From Fragilaria radians (taxonomy: Eukaryota; Bacillariophyta; Fragilariophyceae; Fragilariales; Fragilariaceae): a stretch of DNA of 31,567 bases. Below the pieces are notes generated by a model that ran no database searches, was not told the DNA's origin, and was given only the letters and a program-made list of their open reading frames with translations. Below, one piece after another: positions 1-10,087 of this stretch. Each line of letters begins with the position of its first letter. Positions within the stretch are counted from its first letter, which is position 1. The stretch is from assembly GCA_900642245.1 (NCBI GenBank), contig CAAAJI010000136.1:65060-96626 (forward strand), read 5' to 3'. Both the position numbers and the translations under genes were made by a program.

Positions 1-512
1 TGCTCTAAGAGTTTATACAAGTTGTAAATTATGATCTAAAAAGTTACTTTATCCTAGATCTCTTGTGAATCAATTGCAACGTGTTTCCTTGACCACATAG
101 TCTCTTTAGCTTACGGGTTAGATTCAACACTTAACATTTAGACTTTGTGATCTTAGATTCACGACTTAGATTCATCAATCGTGAATCTTGATAGATTCCT
201 ATTTGTTACTTAGGAATCTGTGATAGTTATTTCTACCGTATTGATATGACGGTCCTGAAAAGATATAAAATGATCTTCTTCATTTATAAGCATATGTCTT
301 AATTGAATTTGTGGCAGGTATAGAAAGAATGGTCACCTATGTGACCTATTCTAGTTTTAGATGAGTAAATAAAAGAATATTAATTCTACTATTATTTACT
401 ATGTACTAACAATAACTTTGGATGTCTCCAATAATGGTACACACACATCTCTTAGCCTTATTAATTAAATATAGTATTATTAGACTGTCTTAATGAATTC
501 AACTCAAGGTAT
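1..512. repeat. LTR-like direct repeat, copy A
   Basis: This segment is repeated with many substitutions and small indels at 4013-4587. Both copies open with TG (TGCTCTAAGAG here, TGTTCTAAGAG there). Homology fades just after a shared ACTCAAGGTAT, so a TG...CA element would end at about 506. Both copies share a 10-bp perfect inverted repeat (here 155-164 and 179-188, 14-nt loop) and a TATAAA-containing stretch near 264. Direct repeats of about 500 bp starting with TG and containing a TATA-like motif fit long terminal repeats of a retroelement; that is inference. The repeat starts at the first base of the window, so its left edge may lie outside. No target-site duplication, primer-binding site or clear polypurine tract was identified. 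Confidence 0.55.
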
Positions 513-1235
513 GTCAAACACGAAGTGTATTGAAAATGGAAATTTATGGGAAAACAAGTTCAAGTAAATAAACAAGACATATAAAAATAAAATATTTTTA
601 TATTGCAGACTAGTAGTTGGTGCTTGCTTTGCTCTGCAGAGTTTACTATTTTACAAAAGATATGCATCTTTGAATTGTTACATTTCCAGCAACAATTGTG
701 CCAAAAATATTTTTGATTGTTATTTGTGAACCTAGAATTACTGTACTAACAAAACGCACAAGGGTAAGAGGTAGCACCGGCCAGATCAAATGTGAAACTT
801 TTTTAGTAGTAGGATTTATTGAAGAAATGAAGTTGAAGTCAAGTACTGGCCAACTGAGTCCTTGGTGGCGGAGATCACGGGAGCAAAATTTTAGAAATGT
901 TGGACCAGAGGTTGATATTAGTTGTATTTATATGGTCAAGTATGAGAGAAGTGAAATTCAAAGTTTAGAATATTGCAGTGTTATTTCGATCCCTGAGCAT
1001 TCCTTCGACAACATTCTAAGGGTGACAGGTGTATCGTTAGAGTGTAAGACGACCTTAGGGCGCTTATCAGGTAACGATTATGTTGATGGATTAGGAAGCA
1101 GAAGAAGAAAAATTAAGCTTTCAATAGTAATTCAATCCTAGTACATTAGAGCCTATCAAACGTTGCATTCAGCCAGCTATTACAAAGGCTAATCTTTCGT
1201 TCAATAATTGTGTTCCGCTCTAAAAATGTTGTCGA
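513..1235. other. Intergenic, no recognised gene
   Basis: This stretch lies between LTR-like copy A and the secreted-protein gene. A 147-codon open frame exists on the plus strand (698-1141), but it opens with GTG rather than ATG, its residues match no family I know, and its composition looks like chance. I cannot support a gene here. Confidence 0.4.
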
Positions 1236-1520
1236 TTATAATTTTTTAGACTTGCAGCCACAGCCAAAAGTAAATACTCCAAGTTTCGGCAAAACTTGGC
1301 AAGCTAAGCTTGGGAGTTTACCCTTATGACCAGCAGTCTGAATAGCAGCACATCCATTCTTTGGTTGACCTGGAAAGGAAAAGATAGCATTGGGTTTGCC
1401 AACAATTTTGTTGGGACCACATACCGAACATTCCGGTTGAGCAGTGACTGTAACAACAACCAACGTCATCATCATCATTACAATTGACATCATGGATAAT
1501 ACTCCAGATTTGCGGGTCAT
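1236..1520 (-). CDS. Small secreted cysteine-rich protein (94 aa)
   Basis: The 94-residue protein opens with an N-terminal signal peptide: a short basic start (MTRKS), then a Met/Val-rich hydrophobic core to about residue 27, with a plausible cleavage site at TVTA|QPEC. The mature part is about 67 residues with six cysteines (31, 34, 57, 74, 87, 89) in the pattern CxxC...C...C...CxC, which could form three disulfides. It ends in a basic tail (CKSKKL). The spacing, with an IFSFPGQP block between Cys34 and Cys57, resembles short secreted proteins I associate with diatoms and other stramenopiles; this is recollection, not a search result. No enzymatic motif is present and the function is unknown. 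The gene lies between two LTR-like repeats and is antisense to the RT remnant at 1943-2230. The intact frame, signal peptide and paired cysteines argue that it is real. Confidence 0.75.
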   Translation of the reverse strand: MTRKSGVLSMMSIVMMMMTLVVVTVTAQPECSVCGPNKIVGKPNAIFSFPGQPKNGCAAIQTAGHKGKLPSLACQVLPKLGVFTFGCGCKSKKL

Positions 1521-1942
1521 TTTAACAGATTACTATCAAAACTAATGCTTGTGAAGAGGTGAGTTCGATTTGACTTTGCCCACAATGATACTTTTTGAAT
1601 CTTATCTCACGAATGAATGAATCTGCTGTTCTACCTTACCGTACTACCGAACGACACATGTGTGAGTCAAAGAAAACAGTAGATGTCTACCGACAATTGG
1701 AGAGGTACTTTGTTGTTTTTGCCAGTATTTTCTTCATTCAAAACACTTGCTGTTCAACCTGGTGTGAAATCAATTTCTGTCACCACCATAGCAATTACAA
1801 ATTGCTCACTTCTATTTGTAGCAGTTGCACATTAGAACATATTGGATTGATATTTCTTTGTGCTCTATAATTAAAAAAGACATTCAATACATTCCATTGC
1901 CATCAATTACACTTTATCATACGCACCATTAAAGGACTCTCA

Positions 1943-2230
1943 TGCATTACAGTCATAGACCTCAATATGGGTTTCTGGCGTATTGAATTGATTCCTGACA
2001 AATCTTGTGCACCATTATTTTTCCATGGGGAAAGTATTGCTACTTATGCCTTCCAGTGCTAGCCCAGATATTTACCAAGAAAAATGGTAGAAATATTCCT
2101 TGACATGACTAACGTCATTGTCTACATGGAAAATATTGCCCTCATGACAGAACAATCCTTTGCAGACCATTTATATTGTAAAGTTACTTTTTGTAGAAAA
2201 TTCAATTTTGATGAAAGCCTGCACTGGCAG
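1943..2230 (+). mobile_element. Ty3/Gypsy reverse transcriptase remnant (broken)
   Basis: Reading the plus strand with at least two frame changes gives a run of typical Ty3/Gypsy RT blocks in the right order: VIDLNMGFW near 1952, an FFHG block, SPDIYQEK, then MVEIFLDMTNVIVYMENIAL, then SFADHL. The catalytic YxDD box is altered to YMEN, and stops plus frameshifts interrupt the frame, so it is not functional. It lies between the two LTR-like repeats in the plus orientation, so it may be the internal region of that element or an older insertion. The block order makes the family call fairly secure; the link to the LTR-like repeats is inference. Confidence 0.65.
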
Positions 2231-4012
2231 AGTTAAGCTTCTGATCATGAAATTCTGCAAGTATTTTGAAGGAATATGATGAGTCAAAGTACGAAAGAAA
2301 ACAAAAAGAATTGTGATGATGCAGAAGAGCAAGAAGTGTCACTTTCATTTGCTCAGATATAAGGCCGCCGCTAATGCTGCGGAAAACCAAGGCATTGCTT
2401 ACCAATATGCTGCAATAAAAGTAAACCAAAAGAAAACCCAAGAGAATTTTCTACAATCTCAAGGATCCACGCCAACTAATACTAAAACGTGAACAGCTCC
2501 AACTCATCAGACACCAACTAATGATGGGACAAGATTTACAGCCTCCGAATGATAATACAATAAAAGAAGAGATGCCAATAGGATTGCAAATTCAGAATCA
2601 AGTAAAGAATATACTTTAATACCATCTTTGGATTGCAGGAGTGGAGCACAATGATAATTTTGAATGTGATGTCGGAAGTGACGTGGCAAAGATAATGATA
2701 CCGATGGTACTGATTATGAGGATGACATGAACACTGCATATGAGCAATGGACCTAGATGACGTGACCACCAACTTAAGACCACCTAATTTCAATCCAAAC
2801 TTGGCCAATCAAATGGATGAAACTTAATTAGCATTAATGATGATTCATCAGATTGCAATGATGACGAGGAAGAATACCCCATGGAATATCATGCCAGTAG
2901 TGATCCTAAAGAAACAATAACGCGGGATGGTAGAATATCTTGAGATCAACGTATCCTCCAGCGATAATTGAAGAATATACTATTGAAAATGCAAAAGCTA
3001 TTATGAACATGATCTCTCTTATGAATACGGGTGTATTTGACAAAAATGGTCAAAATCAATTTGCACATCCTGGCAAAAGGAATCAAAGATCAGGGTATCA
3101 AAGATGAACAAACAGTCATGAATAAAACGCAACTGCTCCATGAGCGCAATGATTTTATGCTAATTGATATTAATGAATTGATATCACTAAAGCGTAAAAG
3201 GGCATTAGAAAGGATGATCAAGCTAATGATAACTTCCTACACTGGTTGCAAGCAATGTATGCCTCAGATGGAATTCTTGAGATAAATGCTTCCATAGTTT
3301 TGAATCACATTAAATTTTTCAAAAAGAGGAGAGTTGCAACTGAATATGGCAGACTAAATAGCAAAAATGATTGAGAGATTACCGGTGGAATTGAATGGAA
3401 GTACAAAATGTGCCTGGACCAATGGTCTTTTTAAGACAGAAATAGTAAGATATTGTATCAGTTTATATATTTTGATGTTGCCAGTAGGAAGGGAACTGGT
3501 TAAGTAATGTCAATTATTTTCGAAGCTCTGGGGCCGATTCCTATATTATGACGGAAATTTTTGATAATAGAGCTATTTACTTTGGCAAATTGTACCGGTT
3601 CTGAAGCGAGTTTGCAAATGGTAGTTGTAGCAACCCTCTTATTGCTAAGATTAAAAGAAGTAAAATAAATTATAGGCTCACATTTTTCAAAAATTAATAC
3701 TTTATAGAACACAAATTTACTTTAAAACTTTTTCTCTATGCATCAAGCCTTGAGTGTAATTTTTGTCATTTATTTGCCAAATATCCTTTCTGCTTAACTG
3801 CTAAAAAGGTCCTTACACTAAGCTAACACATCAGAGAGACATCTATGTAAAACATGAGAAAAAGTCTAAACAATCATAGGGATTTTTTTACAGCCCAGGT
3901 CAGGCACAATACAGCGTTAACTAAACACACTTTGCAGGAGAGGCAAGATACTCCTAAAAACCTAATAAAAAAAGCATTGCAGGAGCTCAATAACTGGCTC
4001 TGTGCTCTAAGC
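2231..4012. other. Decayed, probably retroelement-derived sequence
   Basis: This stretch has no gene I can support. The plus strand around 2840-3420 has a coding-like flavour in short frames: an acidic run near 2860-2890, then ITRDGRIS near 2920 and PPAIIEEY near 2955. An xTRxGRxSxPP-like stretch is typical of the linker ahead of Copia reverse transcriptase, but frames are broken and no RT core follows, so I only suspect a Copia fossil. The last 270 bp before the second LTR-like repeat have a short plus-strand frame (3854-4039) with no recognisable domain. Confidence 0.3.
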
Positions 4013-4587
4013 TGTTCTAAGAGTTTATACAAATTGTAAACCACGAACTAAAAAATTACTTTTATCCTAGATCTCTTGTGAATCAATTGCAACGTGTTTC
4101 CTTGACCACATAGTCTCTTTAGCTTATGTATTCGATTCAACACTTAACATTAAGACTTTGTGATCTTAGATTCACGACTTAGATTCATCAATCGTGAATC
4201 TTGATTGATTCCTGTTTGCTACTTAGGAATCTGAAATAGTTATTTCTACCGTATTGATATGACGGTCCTGAAAAGATATAAAATGATCTTCTTCATCTAT
4301 AAGCAATATTAAGCATCACTAAATTGTATTTAAGACTATGTCGTAATTGAATTTGTAGAAAGTATAGAAAAATGGATACTAATGTGACCTATTTTACATT
4401 CAGATGAGAAAATATAAGAATATTAATTCTAGTATTATTTACAGTTTACTAACAATAACTTTGGACTTCTCCAATAATGGTACACACACACATCTCTTAA
4501 AACGTGGAATTTATTATAGTATTATTATACTTTATTGCTTACAAACTGTGGTTTTAGGTATTATCTTAATGATCTCACTCAAGGTAT
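4013..4587. repeat. LTR-like direct repeat, copy B
   Basis: This is the second copy of the repeat at 1-512, in the same orientation. It keeps the perfect inverted repeat (4168-4177 with 4192-4201), the TATAAA-like stretch (about 4278) and the TCTCCAATAATGGTACACACACA block (near 4470). It is about 60 bp longer than copy A, mainly from extra sequence near 4305-4345. The level of divergence between the copies suggests an old insertion, if they are the two LTRs of one element. Confidence 0.55.
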
Positions 4588-4844
4588 CCCACTCTACCTC
4601 TCCAAAAATAAACCAAGAATTTTGAACGCACGTTCCTCTTTGACGCTCCCACATGAGAGGCAGAAGAAAACTGTGGAAACCCCATGTTGAAGGGCTACGG
4701 AAGTAGTCGCAGAGTGAAGGAGTAAACCTTAAATACCTTGTGAAAGCACAAGGTACGGACCTGGTGAGCACTGATGGGGTAACAATCGGGTTTTTCAGAC
4801 CCTGGGAAACGTGCAAGTTATAAAAAGGCACATCCTACAATTTT

Positions 4845-5446
4845 TCTACTCGTGGATTTTCTTTTTGAGTGAAGTTGTTGCAAGGCAGACTATAAATGGT
4901 GGATAGTGCGCAAGTGGAGGCTTAGGCTTGAGCAATAACATAGACCAAGCTCCCAGCTGATGATCAGATGCACCTTTTTGATTTAGTCAAATGCTTGTTG
5001 ATGACTTTGGGGCCATTCAAACTTGACATTGTTTGATGTGAGACTAGTCAATGGAGCTAGTAACTCACTTCTACAAAACCACATGTTGCAACAATAGTTG
5101 ACTATGCCAATAAATTGGCATAGTTCTTTCCTGGCTTTTGGAGCATTAGTAGAATGGCTTCCACCTTATAATGCCCTGGTTGTTACCTTTTTGGCTAAAC
5201 CAGTAACCAAGATAATCAACCTGTTCAGCAAAGAACTTTAATTTGGACGCACAAACTCTCATACCAGGAGTTGAGAGTCTTGCTATTTGGTAGAATTAAC
5301 AAATCATCAAGACAGGTTTTGACATATCCCCGATCTTGGGTCAGTTTTGACAGAATGTGCAATTTTGATGCCCACAGGTAAGGGTTTGCATTTATATTTC
5401 CCCAAGGAAATATGATTGTACACAGCTTTTGGGCATGCACATCCAA
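4845..5446 (-). mobile_element. Ty3/Gypsy RT to RNase H remnant (broken)
   Basis: On the minus strand, from 5446 downward, the translation gives the Gypsy RT blocks KLCTIIFPWG, then YVKTCLDDLLILPNS (the catalytic box, YLDD altered to CLDD), followed after a stop by FFAEQVDYLGYWFSQKG near 5190-5240. Further down, frame changes recover the connection and RNase H start: a 'P..R.EL..FIGMV'-like block near 5110, an EWPQSHQQAF-like block near 5010 and a SDHQLGAW block near 4960. The block order is that of a full RT module, but stops and frameshifts rule out function. It is a separate and better preserved copy than the one at 1943-2230, and on the opposite strand. Confidence 0.7.
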
Positions 5447-5505
5447 TTTGATTTGGTAGTAACCAGAGCTGTGCTGAACCAGGTAAAAGCTTAGTTCAAA
5501 CTGGT

Positions 5506-5634
5506 AACTGGTAGTTCCGATTTTTTGCAGGTGACCTGTTAATTGGTAACTGCATCTCCGATTTTTTGCAGGTGATAAATTAACTGTTAACTGGTTTTGC
5601 CGACATTTTGCAGCAGGTCACCTGGTTTTTTGGT
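5506..5634. repeat. Tandem repeat, three imperfect 41-46 bp units
   Basis: Three adjacent units begin with AACTG and carry a central CCGATTTTTTGCAGGTGA-like core: 5506-5547, 5548-5588 and 5589-5634 (the third is more diverged, CCGACATTTTGCAGCAGGTCA). ACTGGT words recur on both sides, at about 5500, 5670 and 5688. The block sits just upstream (minus strand) of the Gypsy RT remnant. Confidence 0.65.
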
Positions 5635-5845
5635 ACCTGTTTTTTTTACATTTTGACGGTTTTGAGACTGGTAAAAAACTGGTGGAAAACTGGCAATATG
5701 CACCTAACGTTAATTATTTTTCTTCATGTAATCTATTCATTAAGCTGAAGCAAAATCAATCTTTGGATGACTAATCTAACTGCAAAAATAAAAAAATCTC
5801 TAAATAATTCTCTTAGAATCCCCTATTTTCCTTATCTTTATTGCT

Positions 5846-6537
5846 TTAGTCTTCAGTCTTTTTGTTTGAGTCTAAAAATTGTTCAACCTCATCAACCAGG
5901 TCATCATTTAGACTGTTTAAGTTTCCATCAAAGACTTCAGTGCTTTTATCATGTAAAGAGGCATCCATATTCTGGTTAATGAAGAGAAGATCAGCATTTC
6001 GATGGATACACTTGCTCTACGGGCTCGACCAATTACACCTGCTGGAGAAAACTCGCGTTCATTTTGGATTTGTGTATTTGGAATTGAAAATATATAAGTA
6101 GCCATTCTATGAATCTTGGGCACCTTGTATTTCATGCTCTCATACTATGCTAGAACATCCACATCCTCTTTTACATCTTGACACGAGCACAATGCATGAA
6201 AGATTTTTAGCTCCTCGTTTGCTGCTGACTTACTATTATCCAATTGGGTGCTTTGGGAATCAAAAGTTGTTGCATCTCCATATATGTTCTTAATTTCATG
6301 CGGGCGAATAATCTCACCACAACTAGAATCAGGAATTGGATTTGTAGCATTTTCAGCAGCTGCTATATAATCCAATAGCTTATCTTTCATCTGCTGTATA
6401 TATGGCTTTGAATATGCAATTTTGTAGTCCAGATTATATCTATACTCATGAGAATGCAAATCCAAGAGATCTTTTAAACTTACAAATCTCGGATCAAGAA
6501 ACAGTGAAAAAATTTGGACTTTCATGATTTTGGACAT
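5846..6537 (-). pseudogene. hAT-family transposase C-terminal region (broken)
   Basis: The minus strand encodes the C-terminal part of a hAT DNA-transposon transposase. A first block with FLDPRFVSLKDL (hAT 'LDPRFK' signature) runs from 6537; after a linker comes DVLA-stop-YE, where the family normally has a tryptophan, so a TAG at 6145-6147 replaces it. The same frame continues through the dimerisation region: YKVPKIHRMATYIFSIP, then NEREFSPAGVI, then RRASVSIEML, matching the hAT 'ASERxFSxAG...RRxxLS' block. A frameshift near 5985 then restores LLFINQNMD and an acidic tail ending at a stop at 5846-5848. The N-terminal DDE part is not recognisable upstream of 6537. One nonsense codon, one frameshift and 5' loss make it a pseudogene. 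No terminal inverted repeats or 8-bp target duplication were identified. Confidence 0.75.
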
Positions 6538-7109
6538 ATTTTTTTACGTCAACATCTACGAGATTCTGTTTTCCATGATTCTATCATAAAAGTAATATGT
6601 TTGGAAAAGTGCTTTAAGGTGTTAATTAAAGAAAATCTGGTTTGTATGAACATACAAATGTAAACGAGAAGCTAATCCCATCCACATTTGAGGAAGAAGC
6701 CAATCTTCTAGTAATAGCAAGATCAAGAAAGCAAAATATGGCATCTTATTGATAAAGAAGGAAAGATTCCTTAAATTACGTATAAGGCATTATGGTACAA
6801 GACTCTTTAATTGGTTCTACAATTAGCACTTTTTCTATGAAGAATGCATCAAGTGCTAGCAAGATATCTTTGCCAAAGTTCCTCTCAGAAGACACAGAGA
6901 TCTCTAAGACCTCAACAAAATCTAATACACATGATTTCTATCCTAAGGATTTAAATCATGCATTTATGTCAAAACCAGATTTTGAAGGCTGTAGAAATGA
7001 TATTAAGAAGACCTAAAAACAAGAACAATACCCTGTAGGTGTAGATGAACATCAAATGCCAGATCATCCAAGTACTTTCATGAAGATGGTTAAGGTGAGG
7101 TTCACAAGC
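6538..7109. other. Intergenic, decayed sequence
   Basis: No gene I recognise. A 74-codon plus-strand frame (6792-7016) is Ser/Lys/Thr-rich with no domain signature; it may be the degraded upstream part of the gag-like sequence that follows, but I cannot show that. Confidence 0.3.
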
Positions 7110-7560
7110 CTATATCGCCTGCAAATGACGAGAGACGTCAAATTCTACCTGCAAGAGTCAACTGGGATGGAATGTTAGTCCGTTTTGAAGTTTTTAGAAC
7201 TAGTGATGAAGGCAATTATGGGCAAATCGATGCCGGTTATCTATTTGATTCGGATTTTCAGACCCCTTATATGAAAAGGGGTAGATTGTGTTGTTGATTT
7301 TTTCATGGATGAAGTACCGTTGACATTCCAATATAAGAAAGGTGCACAAGCACTATATGGCGCGCTACTGAGTCCTTGTCAAGGTGGAGTAGGACGTAGG
7401 ATTTTGATGTAGAATAGACACAAACAAGGTGGTATTCGGTCATGGTGTCAGTTGGTTAATCAATATGAGACAGATGACAATAGGAATATTAGAATTAAAA
7501 CGCTAGAAATTGTCATAACAACAGTCTTTCATTGTAATTGTAAAGTGGGGATGTTCGCTG
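7110..7560 (+). mobile_element. Gag-like retroelement fragment (broken)
   Basis: The plus-strand frame at about 7110-7285 reads PISPANDERRQILPARVNWDG, followed by RFEVFRTSDEGNYGQ and DAGYLFDSDFQ. After a frame change it continues with VDFFMDEVP, ALYGALLSPCQGGVGRRILM, a stop, then GGIRSWCQLVNQYETDDNRN and IRIKTLE. I associate this block order with gag-like polyproteins of diatom retroelements. That is recollection, and no catalytic domain is present to confirm it. At least one frameshift and a TAG (near 7410) show it is not functional. Confidence 0.4.
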
Positions 7561-8112
7561 CTTGTTCCGCCTCTTGTTGCAAAAGTATTTAACCAATCAT
7601 TAACCATACGTTGAATTTAGTGATGTTTTTCTTGACAGCCTTGTTCAAATATATATATCTAAATGAGTTGTCTAGTGTCCACATCAGCCTTCTGCAACAT
7701 AGATTTCAGATAGGTTACTCCACAAGAGGGTCCAAAAGATGTGTACACATTTGCTAAGGTATGTTTAGGATATTCATCCACTTTATTGGTAAAGAATACA
7801 AAGTACTATAATAATTGAATTGAAATTTCCCTTACTTTCATTCAAGACTACGGTTATTTGTTTAGGTTCTTTATTACGGAGTTATCCATTTGAAATATTG
7901 GGAAATTTGAGGGTTTAATTGTGTTTTTAAGCGGTAAATTAGTGACACTATAATCTTCACTTTAATTCTGTGTTTTCACTGCTGGCGCTAAGCTGGAGCA
8001 AGTCAAATAGTAATATGGTAAATATCATATCAAAATTACAACCATATTACTCATCCTGTGCTGAAAGAATTAACATCTTCTATTTTGTAGTCCCTTTTCA
8101 CAGCGCTGCTCC
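7561..8112. other. Intergenic, nothing recognised
   Basis: AT-rich sequence between the gag-like fragment and the start of duplication copy 1. I see no ORF with family signatures, no RNA gene and no clear repeat. Confidence 0.4.
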
Positions 8113-8706
8113 TTCATGAACATTAGATTTTTAATTTGACGGAATTATACGCTGTAGTGAGAGGATATACATGGAAATCATGATCTAATTTTGTCTATAC
8201 TTTCATCTATTGATTAAGGTTTTGTTCAGTTCTTTTATCTTTTTTATTTCCTCTATGTCAGGTAACTAGGCTTTAGCTCTTTCTTAGTAACTCTAAAGTC
8301 ATTCAACTTCCTTTCGTGCATGCAGTAACATAAGAAATGTAGTACTATCTACATGCAATTTCGGAATTTCCATGCCTTCTATTGATAATGATGATAAAAA
8401 ATATTAGAATATAAATTCGTAATCATTATGTTTGACAATATACAGTAGTACTTCAAAAATCAATATAAAGCTTACAATTATGCTTATATCATTTCAGCAA
8501 TCATCCTGTCTCCATCATTACCATGAAGCATCACTTTCGTTACATCACATTCTTCTATTCTAAATTCAATGGGAAAAAGGTATGTCTAATCTTACCTCAT
8601 GTCAAAAGCCACACACTAGAGCAAGCATGGAGAGATCCAAACGTTCCCCACAATATTATAGTCTGATACAATCACTGTTTTGCATTGTCAGAGTCTGCCA
8701 ATGAGG

Positions 8707-10047
8707 TTATAATTCGGCTAAGTATTTGATGACATGTAAAAAGTGATTGGCTTTCTGAAGATTGACATCTGTCAAAAAGTGAAGTCCATCGGATGTTTGT
8801 GCATCGGCTGTTAAATTCCACCAATCTATTATGGTAATACCGGGAATGGCCTTTTGAACGTTACGATTCATTTTCTTATTGAATTCTAGAGCATTTTCTC
8901 GTGACTGATGAGGATACTTATTATCCAAACTTCTGGACTGTGCCGTAAAGTCAATCCAGATAACACGTAATTTTTTGAGAGCCATACACTGACGAATATT
9001 AGGATGATCCATGTGGGGAATGACAAAGTAATCCATGGTTGGCTTGACATCCGTAGCAAAATGTGCACCTCCTTGCAAGAGAAGCAAAACAGGTTTTATG
9101 TTGGCTTGTGAGCAATCTACAGATGTCCAATTCCATTCAAAGTTAAATCGAAATAGATCCTCGTCGGTCAACTCGGAACATATATTGAGATCACGTGGTG
9201 ACATGGAATCAAAAAAGTGATCATTTTGTCGACAATGTGCATGTTCACTGAATTGTCCATCGCAGCGACAATCAAAGGGATTGTCGTTGTTATACTTGTT
9301 GCGTGTTTCAATGCCACCAAGAATAAGGTCACGTCGTAGCGTCATTAATAAGGCCTGTCTTAGGTGACGAGTAAACGAATCGCCAATGGTGAAGATATGA
9401 GAGAATTGACTCATGATCGAGCAAGCATCATGAGAGGAAAGATATGGCAAATCACATCGAAATGGAGTGAAATAGGATTTGAACTTTTCACGCACTAAAC
9501 TAGGAGCATTCTGCTTGGAAGGATCAAGCCATTTTCGTGTTCCATATTTTATCGCACGTAATGTTTCTGGCAAACTTGAACATTTCAGTTTGTAATGGAA
9601 GGCAGCAAATGTGTAGCTGGAAATAGAATATGGTTGTTTCGATTCGTGGAATGTTCCATAATTATCACCTCGATCTAGAATTTCATTGTTGATGGAGCAA
9701 TATTTGAAATCGGATTCAAAATAGAGAGGAATAACGGATTTTTCATTGAGACGTGGTAGGATAGACGTCGCATCCGTGCTACTACTTTGCATTTTAGGAT
9801 TCTTGAGGAAGATAGAGGAGGAGGAGTGGGCAGTAGTCAACCGTATTCGCGATGAATCGCTATTGAAAAGACTCCTGTCTTCCATCCTACAGAGGATATA
9901 GAATATCAAGGTTAATGCGACACCAATACAAAGAGTGGAACGATCCACACTTCCTTGAAATGAAGCAATCATATTGCTCTCGATCCGATAGCTCGGTGAT
10001 GGAACAATGAACAAGTCCTCCAAGTCTTCATGAACAACAACTGCCAT
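8707..10047 (-). CDS. SGNH/PC-esterase-like type II membrane protein, copy 1
   Basis: The 446-residue protein has a short N-terminal tail of about 37 residues, one hydrophobic segment at about 38-54 (STLCIGVALTLIFYILC) followed by basic residues, a Ser/Thr-rich stem, and a large C-terminal domain. This is the layout of a Golgi type II membrane protein. In the domain, IFTIGDSFTRHL carries a Gly-Asp-Ser motif (222-224), LLLLQGGAHF lies at 321-330 and TSDGLHFL gives Asp420-x-x-His423. GDS plus DxxH is the signature of SGNH esterases, including the PC-esterase/TBL group that handles O-acetyl groups on cell-surface glycans. Lumenal carbohydrate acyltransfer or deacetylation is therefore likely, but the substrate is unknown. 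Paired cysteines at 260, 262, 272, 290 and 312 suit a secretory fold. The start at 10047 is the first Met and the frame is unbroken. A near-identical copy lies at 14486-15830. Confidence 0.8.
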   Translation of the reverse strand: MAVVVHEDLEDLFIVPSPSYRIESNMIASFQGSVDRSTLCIGVALTLIFYILCRMEDRSLFNSDSSRIRLTTAHSSSSIFLKNPKMQSSSTDATSILPRLNEKSVIPLYFESDFKYCSINNEILDRGDNYGTFHESKQPYSISSYTFAAFHYKLKCSSLPETLRAIKYGTRKWLDPSKQNAPSLVREKFKSYFTPFRCDLPYLSSHDACSIMSQFSHIFTIGDSFTRHLRQALLMTLRRDLILGGIETRNKYNNDNPFDCRCDGQFSEHAHCRQNDHFFDSMSPRDLNICSELTDEDLFRFNFEWNWTSVDCSQANIKPVLLLLQGGAHFATDVKPTMDYFVIPHMDHPNIRQCMALKKLRVIWIDFTAQSRSLDNKYPHQSRENALEFNKKMNRNVQKAIPGITIIDWWNLTADAQTSDGLHFLTDVNLQKANHFLHVIKYLAEL

Positions 10048-10073
10048 TCTACGATTACCAGGGACATCCTCCC

Positions 10074-10087
10074 ATGACGTGGGTCAT
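10074..10087. promoter_or_regulatory. Imperfect palindrome ATGACGTGGGTCAT upstream of SGNH copy 1
   Basis: ATGAC and GTCAT arms flank a GTGG centre, and the left half contains TGACGTGG, a typical bZIP-type site. It lies 27 bp before the start codon at 10047. The same 14 bases occur at the same distance before SGNH copy 2. Position suits a 5'-UTR or core-promoter element; function is inferred, and conservation may simply reflect recent duplication. Confidence 0.3.

Noticed and set aside
698..1141. 147-codon open frame on the plus strand near the left end
   Set aside because: It starts with GTG, which is not expected in a nuclear gene, it has no recognisable domain, and it lies in repeat-derived sequence.
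9035..9220. Plus-strand frame antisense to SGNH copy 1
   Set aside because: Shadow of a well-supported coding region, with no independent evidence.
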